64,000 nt of DNA, from positions 5,835 to 69,834 of the forward strand of contig DATMQA010000227.1 in assembly GCA_035566895.1 (NCBI GenBank), read 5' to 3'. The notes below the pieces were generated by a model, which searched no databases, was not told the DNA's origin, and saw only the letters and a program-made list of their open reading frames with translations. Made by a program: the position numbers and the translations under genes. Every line of letters begins with the position of its first letter. Positions within the stretch are counted from its first letter, which is position 1. Source of the stretch: DATMQA01 sp035566895. Its GTDB lineage: Bacteria > Verrucomicrobiota > Verrucomicrobiia > Limisphaerales > UBA8199. Positions 42,017 to 50,443 of this stretch are shown here, one piece after another.

Positions 42017-42376
42017 TCATTTGAGGTTTGCAACCGTGCTGCCGCAGCCGGGTTCGTCAATGGCCTCTTCCGTGCCGCGGGCATCTCGCTCCCCGCTAAG
42101 TTCTCCCTGGGGCGCGAGAGCTCCCGCGCGTTGTTCGCCCGGTCGCGTTTCGGCCTGCGTGAGGTTCTGCCCTTCGCGGGAGTAGCCCGGCTGGGCCACG
42201 CTCAGGCAACTGCAGCCGGTGCCTTCTGCACAACCCTGGCAACAGTAGGTTTCCCCTTCGTGTGTATATCCTTCACCGGGCCACTCGTTCTTGATCATGG
42301 AGCAACCGGGGCACGCAGGCAGCGGGATTGATGTAACTTTCGATAGCTTGGCTGTTTCTTTTTTTTCAATTTTCAT
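42017..42376 (-). CDS. Metallothionein-like protein with an extended C-terminus
   Basis: The 119-aa protein has a compact Cys-rich core: C22, C25, C45, C46, C49, C55 and C57, with GETYCCQGCAEGTGCSC matching the YCCxxCAxG pattern of bacterial metallothioneins. It probably binds zinc or copper in the cytoplasm. The remaining 60 residues are Glu/Gly/Gln-rich with one Cys and are absent from ordinary small metallothioneins. The stop lies three bases upstream of the BNR protein's start, so the two are probably one transcription unit. Confidence 0.7.
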   Translation of the reverse strand: MKIEKKETAKLSKVTSIPLPACPGCSMIKNEWPGEGYTHEGETYCCQGCAEGTGCSCLSVAQPGYSREGQNLTQAETRPGEQRAGALAPQGELSGERDARGTEEAIDEPGCGSTVANLK

Positions 42377-42829
42377 GAATGCTCTTTCGGTTGGTTAGGA
42401 TTTATCGCCTTGAGGATCGTGGTTCTTTCTTAGTTTCAACAATTATTCTGTTCTAAATGAGATGGCCGCTTGGCGTAAGCGGCTCGCCTGATGCCAATTT
42501 GGCTAGCCTTGCCAGCCAGTGGGAGCAGCGACAAAGCGAGTGCCGCAAGCATGGTTTTGTTCGTAACGGTCCTTTCTGTTCGATATGTCCACCAACAAGG
42601 TTTTCACTTCGGGGTATTCTATGTGATGGGCCGGTCGCGAGTAATTGGGGGAATCCCCACCGGTGGACATCCAACGGTATTCGTACCGGCACTGGGGCAT
42701 TAACGAATGAACCGGCAGGTTTGCTGGGGCCGGCCCAATCGAGTTGAATTCCCTATCCCGATTGGAGTGGCTGGCCGGGAATCGTTCGACCGATCGTTTT
42801 GCCAACAGGGCCTCAGACTCATGGCGTTT
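42377..42829. other. Intergenic region with a hairpin and a weak sigma-54-like site
   Basis: No gene is supported in these 450 bases. A perfect hairpin GCCGCTT-GGCGT-AAGCGGC lies at 42465-42483. Overlapping it, the minus strand at 42481-42497 reads TTGGCATCAGGCGAGCC, which has GG-N10-GC geometry but a poor -12 box. No paired dyads were found upstream of it. Confidence 0.4.
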
Positions 42830-44776
42830 CTAATCGCGGGCCAGCGCCTCGATGGGGTCGAGTTGTGCAGCTTTTCTGGCCGGGAGGTAGCCAAAGATGA
42901 TACCCGTTAGAAAGGCACACCCGAAGGCAATGAGGATGGGTGCAACCGTGAAAATCACACGCCAGCCGGCGAGCGCGGAGGTGGATAAACCGCCGCCAAT
43001 GCCGACCGCGACACCCACCAGGCCGCCGATAAAGCAGACCATCACGGCCTCGGTAAGAAACTGAAACAATACGTCGAAGCTGCGCGCGCCAATGGCCATG
43101 CGGATGCCGATTTCGCGGGTCCGTTCGGTGACGGAGACCAGCATGATGTTCATCACGCCGATGCCGCCGACCACGAGCGAGATCACGGCAATGGCGGCCA
43201 GCAGATAAGTGAGCGTGTTTTGCGTTGCATTGGCCGTGGCGATGGTGTCGGCCATGTTCCGAATGTTGAAATCTTCCTTGCGATGGCGTTTCATCAGCAG
43301 CGTATGGAGAGCCGCCTGCGCCACGCTCATGTCCGCGCCCGGTTTGACTCTCACGACGAGCCCATTGAAATAGCGTTGTCCAAAGACGCGCGCACCGGCC
43401 GTGGTGTAGGGCAGCCAGACGGAGTTATCCATGTCGTCTCCCCGTGGCGTCAAGCCTTTGCTGCTCAAGACGCCAATGACCAGGAAAGGCGCGTTGCCAA
43501 TCAGCACATACTGGCCCAGCGGAATCGTGTCATTGGGGAACAGGTTCTTCGCTGCGGTCTGGCCGAGCACGACGACCTGGGCATAGCGCTTGACGTGTTC
43601 GGCCGAGAAGAACACGCCGGACTGCGGCGGCCAATCATGCACCTGCGGAAAGTCTTCGCCGGTTCCGACCACGGTGACCGTCAAGTCCTGGTCGCCAAAG
43701 CGCAGCAGTGAAGACAACGAGGTTTCCGGGACCGCCAGGGCGACCCCCGGGACGCTGCGGATGGACGGCAGATCTTCAGGCAGGAAACTGGTCACCACTA
43801 CGGCTGAGGCGCGCACGGCGGGTGGTCCGCGCATAATCGTCAACAGGTCGGTGCCCATGGCCTGGATGCGCTCGAGGACATCCTGCTTCGCGCCGTTGCC
43901 GATCGCCATCAGCGCGATCACCGAGGCGACGCCGATGATGATACCGAGCATGGTGAGCGCGGTTCGGAGCCGGTTGTGCAGCAGCGAACTCAACGCCATC
44001 TTCAAAGCCTCGCCCAGGACCGCCACACCCGGCTTGGCATCCTTTACGGTTTCGCCCGACTTCGCTTGGTTGCCGGCCTCCCCTTTCGGTTGCGACTCGT
44101 CGGAGGTGATACGCCCATCGGCAATGCGCACGAGACGGTGCGCGTAAGCGGCGATGTCGCTGTCGTGGGTGACCAAAATGATCGTGTGCCCTTGACCATG
44201 CAGGTTCTCCAGAATAGCCATGACCTCCTTGCCGCCCTGGCTATCCAGCGCGCCGGTAGGTTCATCGGCCAGAATCACCGGCCCACCGTTCATGAGCGCG
44301 CGGGCGATGCTAACGCGCTGTTGCTGGCCGCCGGACAGTTGGTTGGGATGGTGCTGCAGCCGGTCGCCCAGTCCAAGTTCTCGCAACAAGTCACTGGCAT
44401 GCGCCTCTCGCTGGGTCTTCGCCAGGCCGCAGTACACGGCTGGAACTTCCGCGTTTTCGACGGCACTCAGGTCGGACATCAAGTTGTAGCGCTGGAAGAT
44501 GAAGCCGAAGGTATCGCGCCGCAGTGCCGCCAGCGCATCGCCGTTGAGACTGGCAACTTCGACGCCGCGGATGGAATAGGCGCCACTCGACGGCTTGTCG
44601 AGACAGCCGATGATGTTCATGAGCGTTGATTTGCCCGAGCCAGAGGCGCCCATAATGGCGACGAATTCGCCGCTCTGAATCGACAGGCTTACTTCTTTGA
44701 GCACGGTCAGCGGCTGGCCGCCCGACGTATAAGTGCGGCTGACCGCCTTCAATTCGAGCAGTGGTGACGACATCAA
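42830..44776 (-). CDS. macB: MacB-type ABC transporter (ATPase-permease fusion)
   Basis: The 648-aa protein fuses an N-terminal ABC ATPase (Walker A GASGSGKST, signature LSGGQQQRVSIARAL, Walker B VILADEPTGALD) to a membrane half with one helix, a large periplasmic domain and three C-terminal helices with the FtsX-type motif RTREIGIRMAIGAR. This is the MacB layout; with MacA and an outer-membrane channel it pushes antibiotics, toxins or lipids from the periplasm outward. The start overlaps the macA stop by four bases. No TolC-like gene is in the window. Confidence 0.93.
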   Translation of the reverse strand: MMSSPLLELKAVSRTYTSGGQPLTVLKEVSLSIQSGEFVAIMGASGSGKSTLMNIIGCLDKPSSGAYSIRGVEVASLNGDALAALRRDTFGFIFQRYNLMSDLSAVENAEVPAVYCGLAKTQREAHASDLLRELGLGDRLQHHPNQLSGGQQQRVSIARALMNGGPVILADEPTGALDSQGGKEVMAILENLHGQGHTIILVTHDSDIAAYAHRLVRIADGRITSDESQPKGEAGNQAKSGETVKDAKPGVAVLGEALKMALSSLLHNRLRTALTMLGIIIGVASVIALMAIGNGAKQDVLERIQAMGTDLLTIMRGPPAVRASAVVVTSFLPEDLPSIRSVPGVALAVPETSLSSLLRFGDQDLTVTVVGTGEDFPQVHDWPPQSGVFFSAEHVKRYAQVVVLGQTAAKNLFPNDTIPLGQYVLIGNAPFLVIGVLSSKGLTPRGDDMDNSVWLPYTTAGARVFGQRYFNGLVVRVKPGADMSVAQAALHTLLMKRHRKEDFNIRNMADTIATANATQNTLTYLLAAIAVISLVVGGIGVMNIMLVSVTERTREIGIRMAIGARSFDVLFQFLTEAVMVCFIGGLVGVAVGIGGGLSTSALAGWRVIFTVAPILIAFGCAFLTGIIFGYLPARKAAQLDPIEALARD

Positions 44777-46017
44777 GGGCCTTTCCGAGCGCTCAGCGCG
44801 CTGGTCGTGTTGCTCTTGGCCGTGATTTTCCCAATGACCACCTTTTCCTTCTCCTTGAGACCGTCCGTGACCTCCGCAGAGATCTCGCTTTTGATGCCGA
44901 TCTTGATTGCGCGCAGCTCGACGGCGCCATCCGGTTTCAGCACCTGCACCTTGATTTCGGCGCCTTCGCCGGCATTGCCGATGGCGGCAGCCGGTATCAG
45001 CAAAACGCCCTTCGCCTGTGCCAACACGATGAAAACCTGGGCCGTCATCTGAATCTTCAGTTCGCGCTCCGGATTTGGAATATCAAACAGCACATCGAAG
45101 AAGACTACGTTGTTGATAAGTTCCGGGGTGGGGAGGACTTGCCTGATCTTGCCGTTCCAGCGCCGGGAATCGCCAAGGATAGTGAAATAGACGTCCTGGC
45201 CGGGCTTGACGCGGACAATGTCAGCTTCGGAGACTTGCGCCCAAACCGTCACAGTGCTGATGTCGGCAATCCGCAGGATATTCGGCGCCTGCTGGTTGGC
45301 GTTGAGGGTTTGGCCTTCCAGCAGGCTTATGGAAACGACTTCGCCCGCTATCGGCGCCGTGATTTTGGTATAACCCAGATTGGCTTTGGAGGTGTCAATC
45401 GCCGCCGCCGCTTGTTTCATTTGCGCCGCGAGCGAAGCGGCGTCGGCGAAAGCAACATCGTAGGCGGCCTTGGTGACGTCCCGATCGCTCGTGGAGATTA
45501 ACCGGTCCGCAAAGAGTTCGTCGTTGCGAACTTCCTGAATTCTGGCAAGCACCAGTTGCGCCTGTTTCAGCGAGCCCTGTGCGGTCATGCTTTCGAGCGC
45601 GGCGTTGGCCGCGGTGAGCGCAGTGTCCGCCAGAACCGGATCAATTTCCGCGAGCAACTGGTTTGCTTTCACCTGATCGCCCCGACCGACCTTCAGCGAT
45701 TTAAGCTTGCCGGAGGTCTGAGCGCCGACATCGACATAGTTGGTGGGCTGCACGATGCCGGCTGCCACCACCGTGCTTTCGACATCGCCGCGTTCGACGG
45801 CAGCGGTCGTATAGTTGATTTTGGCTTTACCAAACGCCCAATGATACCCGAACGCCCCTGCACCCGCGACAAGGAGCGCTCCAATCAGCCACAGGCGGCG
45901 CCGCCGCAGAAGGGCTCGCCATTTCAAGTGGCGCTCCCTCGAAGCCGTTGCCGGCTGATCATGTGCTGTCGGTGTGGTTTTGGCCACCAGGCTGATGTCT
46001 GCCGGTTCCGTTTTCAC
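44773..46017 (-). CDS. macA: MacA-type periplasmic adaptor (HlyD family)
   Basis: The 414-aa protein starts at GTG 46017. A membrane helix (WLIGALLVAGAGAFGYHWAFG) is followed by the barrel-sandwich pattern VERGDVESTVVAAGIVQPTNYVDVGAQTSGKLKSLKVGRGDQVKANQLLAEID, a coiled-coil hairpin and GYTKITAPIAGEVVSISLLEGQTLNA, typical of MacA/HlyD adaptors. It links MacB to an outer-membrane channel. The predicted sigma-54-like transcript would start only about 13 bases before the GTG. The first 40 codons are shared with the AsmA-like gene's leader. Confidence 0.92.
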   Translation of the reverse strand: MKTEPADISLVAKTTPTAHDQPATASRERHLKWRALLRRRRLWLIGALLVAGAGAFGYHWAFGKAKINYTTAAVERGDVESTVVAAGIVQPTNYVDVGAQTSGKLKSLKVGRGDQVKANQLLAEIDPVLADTALTAANAALESMTAQGSLKQAQLVLARIQEVRNDELFADRLISTSDRDVTKAAYDVAFADAASLAAQMKQAAAAIDTSKANLGYTKITAPIAGEVVSISLLEGQTLNANQQAPNILRIADISTVTVWAQVSEADIVRVKPGQDVYFTILGDSRRWNGKIRQVLPTPELINNVVFFDVLFDIPNPERELKIQMTAQVFIVLAQAKGVLLIPAAAIGNAGEGAEIKVQVLKPDGAVELRAIKIGIKSEISAEVTDGLKEKEKVVIGKITAKSNTTSALSARKGP

Positions 46018-46039
46018 GATTTCCAGTTTTTTCTCTTCC

Positions 46040-46056
46040 AGCTAATGGAGGGCCAA
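46040..46056 (-). promoter_or_regulatory. Sigma-54-like promoter for macAB
   Basis: Minus strand TTGGCCCTCCATTAGCT; GG-N10-GC; same TTGGCCCTC core as the csbD, 53.7-kb and 56.4-kb promoters. Confidence 0.65.
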
Positions 46057-46146
46057 CCCAACGCTCGGGACGCTAACTTCTTTAATCCAGCCCATTAAAG
46101 CGCTTGAAATTGGTTTCGTTGCACAGGGGACCGCGTGCAAAGCCGT

Positions 46147-46188
46147 TGCAACTTGCACGGGAGCAACCGCCGCAACATGCACTTTGCA
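46147..46188. promoter_or_regulatory. Paired enhancer-like dyads, site E
   Basis: TGCAACTTGCA (46147-46157) and TGCACTTTGCA (46178-46188), start-to-start 31 bp. They lie 90-130 bp from the leftward macA promoter and about 172-213 bp from the rightward promoter at 46360. Confidence 0.7.
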
Positions 46189-46359
46189 ACATGGACGAGC
46201 GGCGTGAAGTGACTCCCGGAAAATCGTTCCCCTGCTCGTTTTGCGACCCGCTCCAGCCAGAATCGCCAGTTGGGTTGTTGCCGGCGGGTCACTTGCGGAT
46301 GCCTTGCCTGGCGGGCAAATGAGGCTGGATGCTCGCGCTCGCAGGTTGTCGCGTTCGTG

Positions 46360-46375
46360 TGGCACGTTCCACGCT
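46360..46375 (+). promoter_or_regulatory. Sigma-54-like promoter for the 46469 gene
   Basis: TGGCACGTTCCACGCT has a perfect TGGCACG -24 box and GG-N10-GC spacing. Predicted leader about 83 bases. Confidence 0.65.
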
Positions 46376-46468
46376 ATAGAGCAGCCTGAGAACGTAATGG
46401 TGACTAATTCCCATTATTGTGCTTCTGCCGGTTCGCCGCGAACCGAACAAATTAAATCGAGATTCGAA

Positions 46469-46684
46469 ATGAATACAAAAACCATCGGTGCAGTTATCCT
46501 GATCGCTGTAGGGGTCCTGGTGCTGGCTTACTCAGGTTTCACGTTCACCACTCCGGGAAAACCGGTCAACTTCCTTGGAATGCACTTTGAGACCACCGAA
46601 AGCCACTTTGTCCCGCCAGTCGTCGGAGCGCTCGCTCTGGTTGGCGGGATCGCGTTGCTGATTGTAAATCCCAAGCGGGCTTAA
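46469..46684 (+). CDS. Small two-helix membrane protein (DUF3185-like)
   Basis: ATG 46469 (MNTKTIGAVILIAVGVLVLAYSGFTFT) gives 71 residues: a first membrane helix, a short periplasmic loop (TPGKPVNFLGMHFETTESHFVPP) and a second helix (VVGALALVGGIALLIVNPKRA). It resembles small DUF3185-type stress membrane proteins, but the family call is loose. It is divergent from macA with dyad site E between them and its own sigma-54-like promoter. Confidence 0.75.
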   Translation: MNTKTIGAVILIAVGVLVLAYSGFTFTTPGKPVNFLGMHFETTESHFVPPVVGALALVGGIALLIVNPKRA

Positions 46685-46743
46685 TAAGCAGGTCGAAGCC
46701 GGTGCCGGCTGAAAAGCCCGCGGGATGATGGAGCGTCAACCGG

Positions 46744-47025
46744 CTAATTGAGTCGCACCGCCTGCTCGCCATCGAGGCGTTTGGATAAATCAATGGGATC
46801 GCCCACGGAAACTTCCCGCGGGTTCACCTGATACGCCCAGACTTCAAAATGGGTCAGATTGGCTTCGCAGTAGATCGTCGCAAACGCGCCATCGACGGCG
46901 TCCGCACCGTGTGCCACCTTTACGCGGCTGATGCGCGGAACGTTGTAGCGCGGGTCAAAGGTGAACCATTCCTGCCCCAGATAGGCCCGAATTGACTCCA
47001 CGCAAAATTCATCAGCTAATTCGGA
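46744..47025 (-). pseudogene. C-terminal remnant of a transglutaminase-like protein
   Basis: The last 95 residues of the frame read EWFTFDPRYNVPRISRVKVAHGADAVDGAFATIYCEANLTHFEVWAYQV, which matches the end of bacterial transglutaminase-like peptidases (the W-x-TFD-x-R-x-N-x-PRI pattern contains the catalytic Asp). The segments carrying the catalytic Cys and His are absent, and the frame further upstream (to 47358) is Arg/Ser-rich and antisense to the next gene. A truncated gene relic is the simplest reading. Confidence 0.65.
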
Positions 47026-47200
47026 GGGAAGTTGTCCCGCGGGCAGACGCCTTCCTCGTTGGGTCGTTTCCAGTCGGCAAAGGTTTCCAAGCGTGAGTCC
47101 ACTTCGCCCACAGCTTCGTATCCCAAATCGATGCCTCGGTTTTCTTTTGGGGTTGTTTCGACAAATCAGGCGGAAATAACGGAAAATGGGCTGGTCGTGG

Positions 47201-47914
47201 TCATTTCCCCGCCACCGGCTGTGGCGCGGCGAAGATTTTGCGCAAGGCCAGGTGGGTGGGGAGAAAGGCGACGAGCCACAGGGCGCCCAGCCACAGGATG
47301 ACATAGAGGTTTTGGTTGACCCAGGTTTGCGGCTGCTGGTCGTTGAAACCGTAAACATAATTGAGGTTGACGGGGATGTTGGGGTTGGCCAGGTGGGCGC
47401 CAGCGGGCGGAGTAAAAAAGTAGCAGACGAACACCAACCCGGCGGCCAGGCCCGTCCAGACCGACAGCGCCCGTTGGTCGTAGCCCAGGCGGACGAGGAG
47501 CCAGATGAGAAGCAAGGGCAGCCAGCCGTGGAAAAGCGACAGGCCGCGCGTGAAAAGCGGAAGCCGAGGGTCGAGCATGTAACCAGTCAGGCCCAGAAAG
47601 TGAATCCCCAGAAGATTGCTGGCAAAGTCTGCGAGCCAGAGGCATTGCGGAAGCAGAATGCCGACGGAACACATGCTGATGAGCAGGGAGTTTTCCCGCC
47701 ACATGCCCGCCACCGTGAGTATGAGCGCGGCATCGCAGAACCATAAAAAGTTGGTGGGCCCATAGGTGTGCAAATAAATCGGAACGAGGACGGTGAGGAA
47801 CGCGGTGCCGGCTACTTTGGCGGCGAGTGGAATTTTGTGGTGTTGAGTTACGACCGGTTTGCCGGCGGTGACAGGGAGAGTGGCGGCGACGGCCGTGGAA
47901 GCTTCAGATTTCAT
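47201..47914 (-). CDS. Hypothetical multi-pass membrane protein
   Basis: The 237-aa protein has about six to seven hydrophobic helices with Trp/Tyr-rich boundaries (FLWFCDAALILTVAGMW, SMCSVGILLPQCLWLADFASNLLG, LFHGWLPLLLIWLLVRLG, LVFVCYFFTPP, LYVILWLGALWLVAFLPTHLALRKIF). No family recognised; the layout hints at a small integral membrane enzyme or sensor. It lies 21 bases downstream of the MlaA-hydrolase fusion on the same strand, so both may act on the envelope. Confidence 0.75.
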   Translation of the reverse strand: MKSEASTAVAATLPVTAGKPVVTQHHKIPLAAKVAGTAFLTVLVPIYLHTYGPTNFLWFCDAALILTVAGMWRENSLLISMCSVGILLPQCLWLADFASNLLGIHFLGLTGYMLDPRLPLFTRGLSLFHGWLPLLLIWLLVRLGYDQRALSVWTGLAAGLVFVCYFFTPPAGAHLANPNIPVNLNYVYGFNDQQPQTWVNQNLYVILWLGALWLVAFLPTHLALRKIFAAPQPVAGK

Positions 47915-47935
47915 GGACCGAACTTTTTCAGTGGC

Positions 47936-49891
47936 TCATTTAGATTTGGGAGGGGATGACCTCAAACCCTCGAGGGCTCCTAAAATCGCCTTCTGCACTG
48001 CGGGATGAGAAAGGTTCCCCAGGTGGCCGCCTCGCTCGAACACGGTTAACCGGTCTTCCGCCAAGGTTGACCTGAGCCACGCCAGGTCTTCGCCCGGGAG
48101 GAGAAAATCGTCCTGATTCACGATTAACCGGATGTCGGGATTGGCCTGGAGGCCGGCGGCATACGACCTCAAACTGGAAGCCTTCTCCAGGCTTTCCGGC
48201 GTGCTTAACTCAATGCCCCAGCTCCAATAATAGGGAATCAAAAACTTCTGAAGGTAATCCTGGTACGAGTACTGAAGGATTTCCCGATACACGGTTGCCC
48301 GCCGCAATTTGTCGAGCGGGTGTTCCAGGACTCCCCGGTTGTTTCGCTGCTGGCTGCTGTAAATCGCGTCTCGCAGGATAAGCTTGAAGGCCATTCCGAT
48401 CAGGAACTTCGACTCGATGCCGCTGAAGGGCAATGACGTTTGGGGCGTCAGCGAGTTCTTGCTCAGGGCAGCGACCTTTAAGAATGTGTTTTCAATATTA
48501 GCGGCTCGTTCCACGGCGGGCCAGGCCAGAGGGGCCTGGAAATATTCGTCCAGCTTGGCAATGCCATAGAGCAACCGAACCGGTGAATTGATGGCGACGT
48601 AACGGTCAAATTTGAGCAACGGCGCTGTGTTGGTCGATTCGGTGGCGGCTATGAACAACGATTGGAAGGCTCCCATGGAGTAGCCCATCAGAGCTTTGAG
48701 ACCCAGCCGTTCGGGATAGAGCTTTTCCAACCGGTGATTGATTGCGGTCAGGGCGACGTGCAAATCGTGAACATCGACCGGCATGTAGGCCGGCAGGTCC
48801 GCCGTGGCCGCGTGTTCCATGAACTCGAAGTTGAACGTGCTGCTGACGCACACGGCCGAGAAACCCTTTTTAAAGACCAACTCCGCCAAGGCCAGCGCCG
48901 GTGCCGCCAGCCGATGCGAGCCCAACCCGGGAAGGATATAGACGACCGGGGCTCTTCCCGGTTGCAGCCAGAACGTGAACTTCAACTTCCTGCCCGTGGC
49001 AGGAATCAATACCGACCGCGTCTTGCCCCGGCCCGGAAACTCGGGATCCTGGAACGTGAAAAAGACGGATTCGAGTGTTTCCAACGAGGCGGCGTCCGGT
49101 TTCCCTTTCACCTGGAAATCAGCCACCCGGTTTTGCCGCACGAAGGTCCAGGCATACTGAAGCTCGGAATAGGCATCCATTTCGGACTGAGCGACCCGGA
49201 CATAATCATTCACGGTGTCGCTGAGGTTGTTATACAAGATGCCATAGGAGACGTAGGTGTAGGGACTGACGTAGGTTAACGGATTGGCCACGTCGAATGG
49301 GAAAGGAGCTATATAGGTCAGCGGGTTGGCGGCGGTGTCAGCGGCCAGGCCGAGGGTATCTCGCTCGTTGCTCGGTCCGAAGATTGGCAGCATCAGGTAA
49401 CATCCCGGCTTCCAGCCCCATTGGCCGAAAGTCTGGCCAAAATCCGCGTCTGATCTCGGGATTTTCCATTTAGTCGCCGGGTCGATGAACCCAGCCACCC
49501 CGACCGTCGTGTTACAGCCAAACCGGTAGGTTTCATCGCGTGCCCCACTCCACTTTCCCTGCAGCAGATTGTTAATGAGCCGTCCAGGAAACGTGATGTT
49601 CCTGCCAAAATTCCCTATCCCCGTCCGGATCGGTTTGGCGACGATGAGCCGATAGACTTTGGCGGTCGGCTTGACCATCCCGGTCATGATCCCCTTATTG
49701 AGGGCATAAACACCACGATTGAATGGTTCGATTGGGTCGGGAACGGATTCAGGCAGAATGACCCGCTCCGCACCGGCCACGGGCGGGGCCGTTTCGCGAG
49801 TCGGTTCGGTTTGAACCGATGGCGAAGTTTGTGCCAGCGAGCTGGCAACCATGCTCCAGCCCAGCATGGTGGTTAGAGCAATGCGTCTCAA
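47936..49891 (-). CDS. MlaA (VacJ) lipoprotein-like domain fused to an alpha/beta hydrolase
   Basis: The 651-aa protein begins with a signal peptide (IALTTMLGWSMVASSLAQ). Residues about 50-255 match MlaA/VacJ: DPIEPFNRGVYALNKGI, NITFPGRLINNLLQGKW, then DFGQTFGQWGWKPGCYLMLPIFGPSNERDTLG, the signature of the outer-membrane phospholipid-retrieval ring. The C-terminal 350 residues are an alpha/beta hydrolase: oxyanion region YILPGLGSHR, nucleophile elbow GYSMGA, Asp-bearing LIVNQDDFLLPGED and a late GGHLGNLSH histidine. Combining lipid extraction with a serine hydrolase suggests a phospholipase or acyl-processing role at the outer membrane. Its mature N-terminus lacks a clear lipobox. Confidence 0.87.
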   Translation of the reverse strand: MRRIALTTMLGWSMVASSLAQTSPSVQTEPTRETAPPVAGAERVILPESVPDPIEPFNRGVYALNKGIMTGMVKPTAKVYRLIVAKPIRTGIGNFGRNITFPGRLINNLLQGKWSGARDETYRFGCNTTVGVAGFIDPATKWKIPRSDADFGQTFGQWGWKPGCYLMLPIFGPSNERDTLGLAADTAANPLTYIAPFPFDVANPLTYVSPYTYVSYGILYNNLSDTVNDYVRVAQSEMDAYSELQYAWTFVRQNRVADFQVKGKPDAASLETLESVFFTFQDPEFPGRGKTRSVLIPATGRKLKFTFWLQPGRAPVVYILPGLGSHRLAAPALALAELVFKKGFSAVCVSSTFNFEFMEHAATADLPAYMPVDVHDLHVALTAINHRLEKLYPERLGLKALMGYSMGAFQSLFIAATESTNTAPLLKFDRYVAINSPVRLLYGIAKLDEYFQAPLAWPAVERAANIENTFLKVAALSKNSLTPQTSLPFSGIESKFLIGMAFKLILRDAIYSSQQRNNRGVLEHPLDKLRRATVYREILQYSYQDYLQKFLIPYYWSWGIELSTPESLEKASSLRSYAAGLQANPDIRLIVNQDDFLLPGEDLAWLRSTLAEDRLTVFERGGHLGNLSHPAVQKAILGALEGLRSSPPKSK

Positions 49892-49946
49892 AGCGAAATT
49901 CGAGTTATCGGGGGGTTGGTTGTTGTTTGGCCCAAAGTAACACTTG

Positions 49947-50402
49947 TTACCCGGACTTGCGGCGGAAGCTCTCGCGGTCGTCCGCTTCGAGCCAGTCGAA
50001 CGTGCTGTTCATCTGCGGATTCAGCCCGAGCTCGGAGCAGTTCTGAATGAAGCAAGCGCGTTTTTCCGGGTTTTTCATCAGGCTGCCGGCTTCCATTTCA
50101 TCCGACCAGGTTTTGATTTCAGCTGGCGTTTTCGCCGTGCCATTAGACTGCTGCCAGGCGCCGACCTCTTCATAATTCGTCGAAGCTTGCACGGCGGTTT
50201 TAAATTGCTCGCCCGTGATGCCCTTGAAGTTGAAGAGCATGTTGTCCAGCGGACAATCGTAAAGATATTCGCCCAGCGTTCCCGCCTGGCTGGCGCGGCA
50301 TTTGTCAATGGCACGGCTGGCGATGGCGAATCCGGCGAGGCGTTCGCGCGGACTGTGCGGGGCTTGTTTGGCCAAGTCTCGGGCGATGAAGGGAGTGTTC
50401 AT
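49947..50402 (-). CDS. DUF5069-family protein
   Basis: ATG 50402 (MNTPFIARDLAKQAPHSPRERLAGFAIASRAIDKCRA) gives 151 residues; the frame upstream to 50447 is probably not translated. The DUF5069 pattern PRSPREKLGGYVxLARxIDKCRA is clear, followed by YLYDCPLDNMLFNFKGI and DWLEADDRESFRRKSG. Function unknown. It lies 42 bases after the PRC-barrel gene and shares its upstream sigma-54-like promoter. Confidence 0.87.
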   Translation of the reverse strand: MNTPFIARDLAKQAPHSPRERLAGFAIASRAIDKCRASQAGTLGEYLYDCPLDNMLFNFKGITGEQFKTAVQASTNYEEVGAWQQSNGTAKTPAEIKTWSDEMEAGSLMKNPEKRACFIQNCSELGLNPQMNSTFDWLEADDRESFRRKSG

Positions 50403-50443
50403 AATGCTCTGTGTTTTATAAAGAGAGAATGCAGTGGGGGAGA

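Larger units (their letters stand above)
46029..46272. repeat. Duplicated control region, copy E (partner at 39108-39352)
   Basis: Near-identical to copy D across the promoter, the segment around TTAAAGCGCTTGA, both dyads, and about 85 bp beyond them ending in CCAGAATCGCCAG. On the left the homology with the other locus resumes in the macA/AsmA-like leader, so a larger block was copied and csbD was inserted or deleted in one copy. Confidence 0.8.

Noticed and set aside
42481..42497. Possible sigma-54 promoter before the metallothionein-like gene
   Set aside because: The -24 box is good, but the -12 box is GAGCC, it overlaps a hairpin and lacks enhancer dyads; kept only as a note in the intergenic entry.
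46744..47358. Full-length 204-residue protein in this frame
   Set aside because: Only the last 95 residues resemble a protein family; the rest is Arg/Ser-rich and partly antisense to the 47201 gene.
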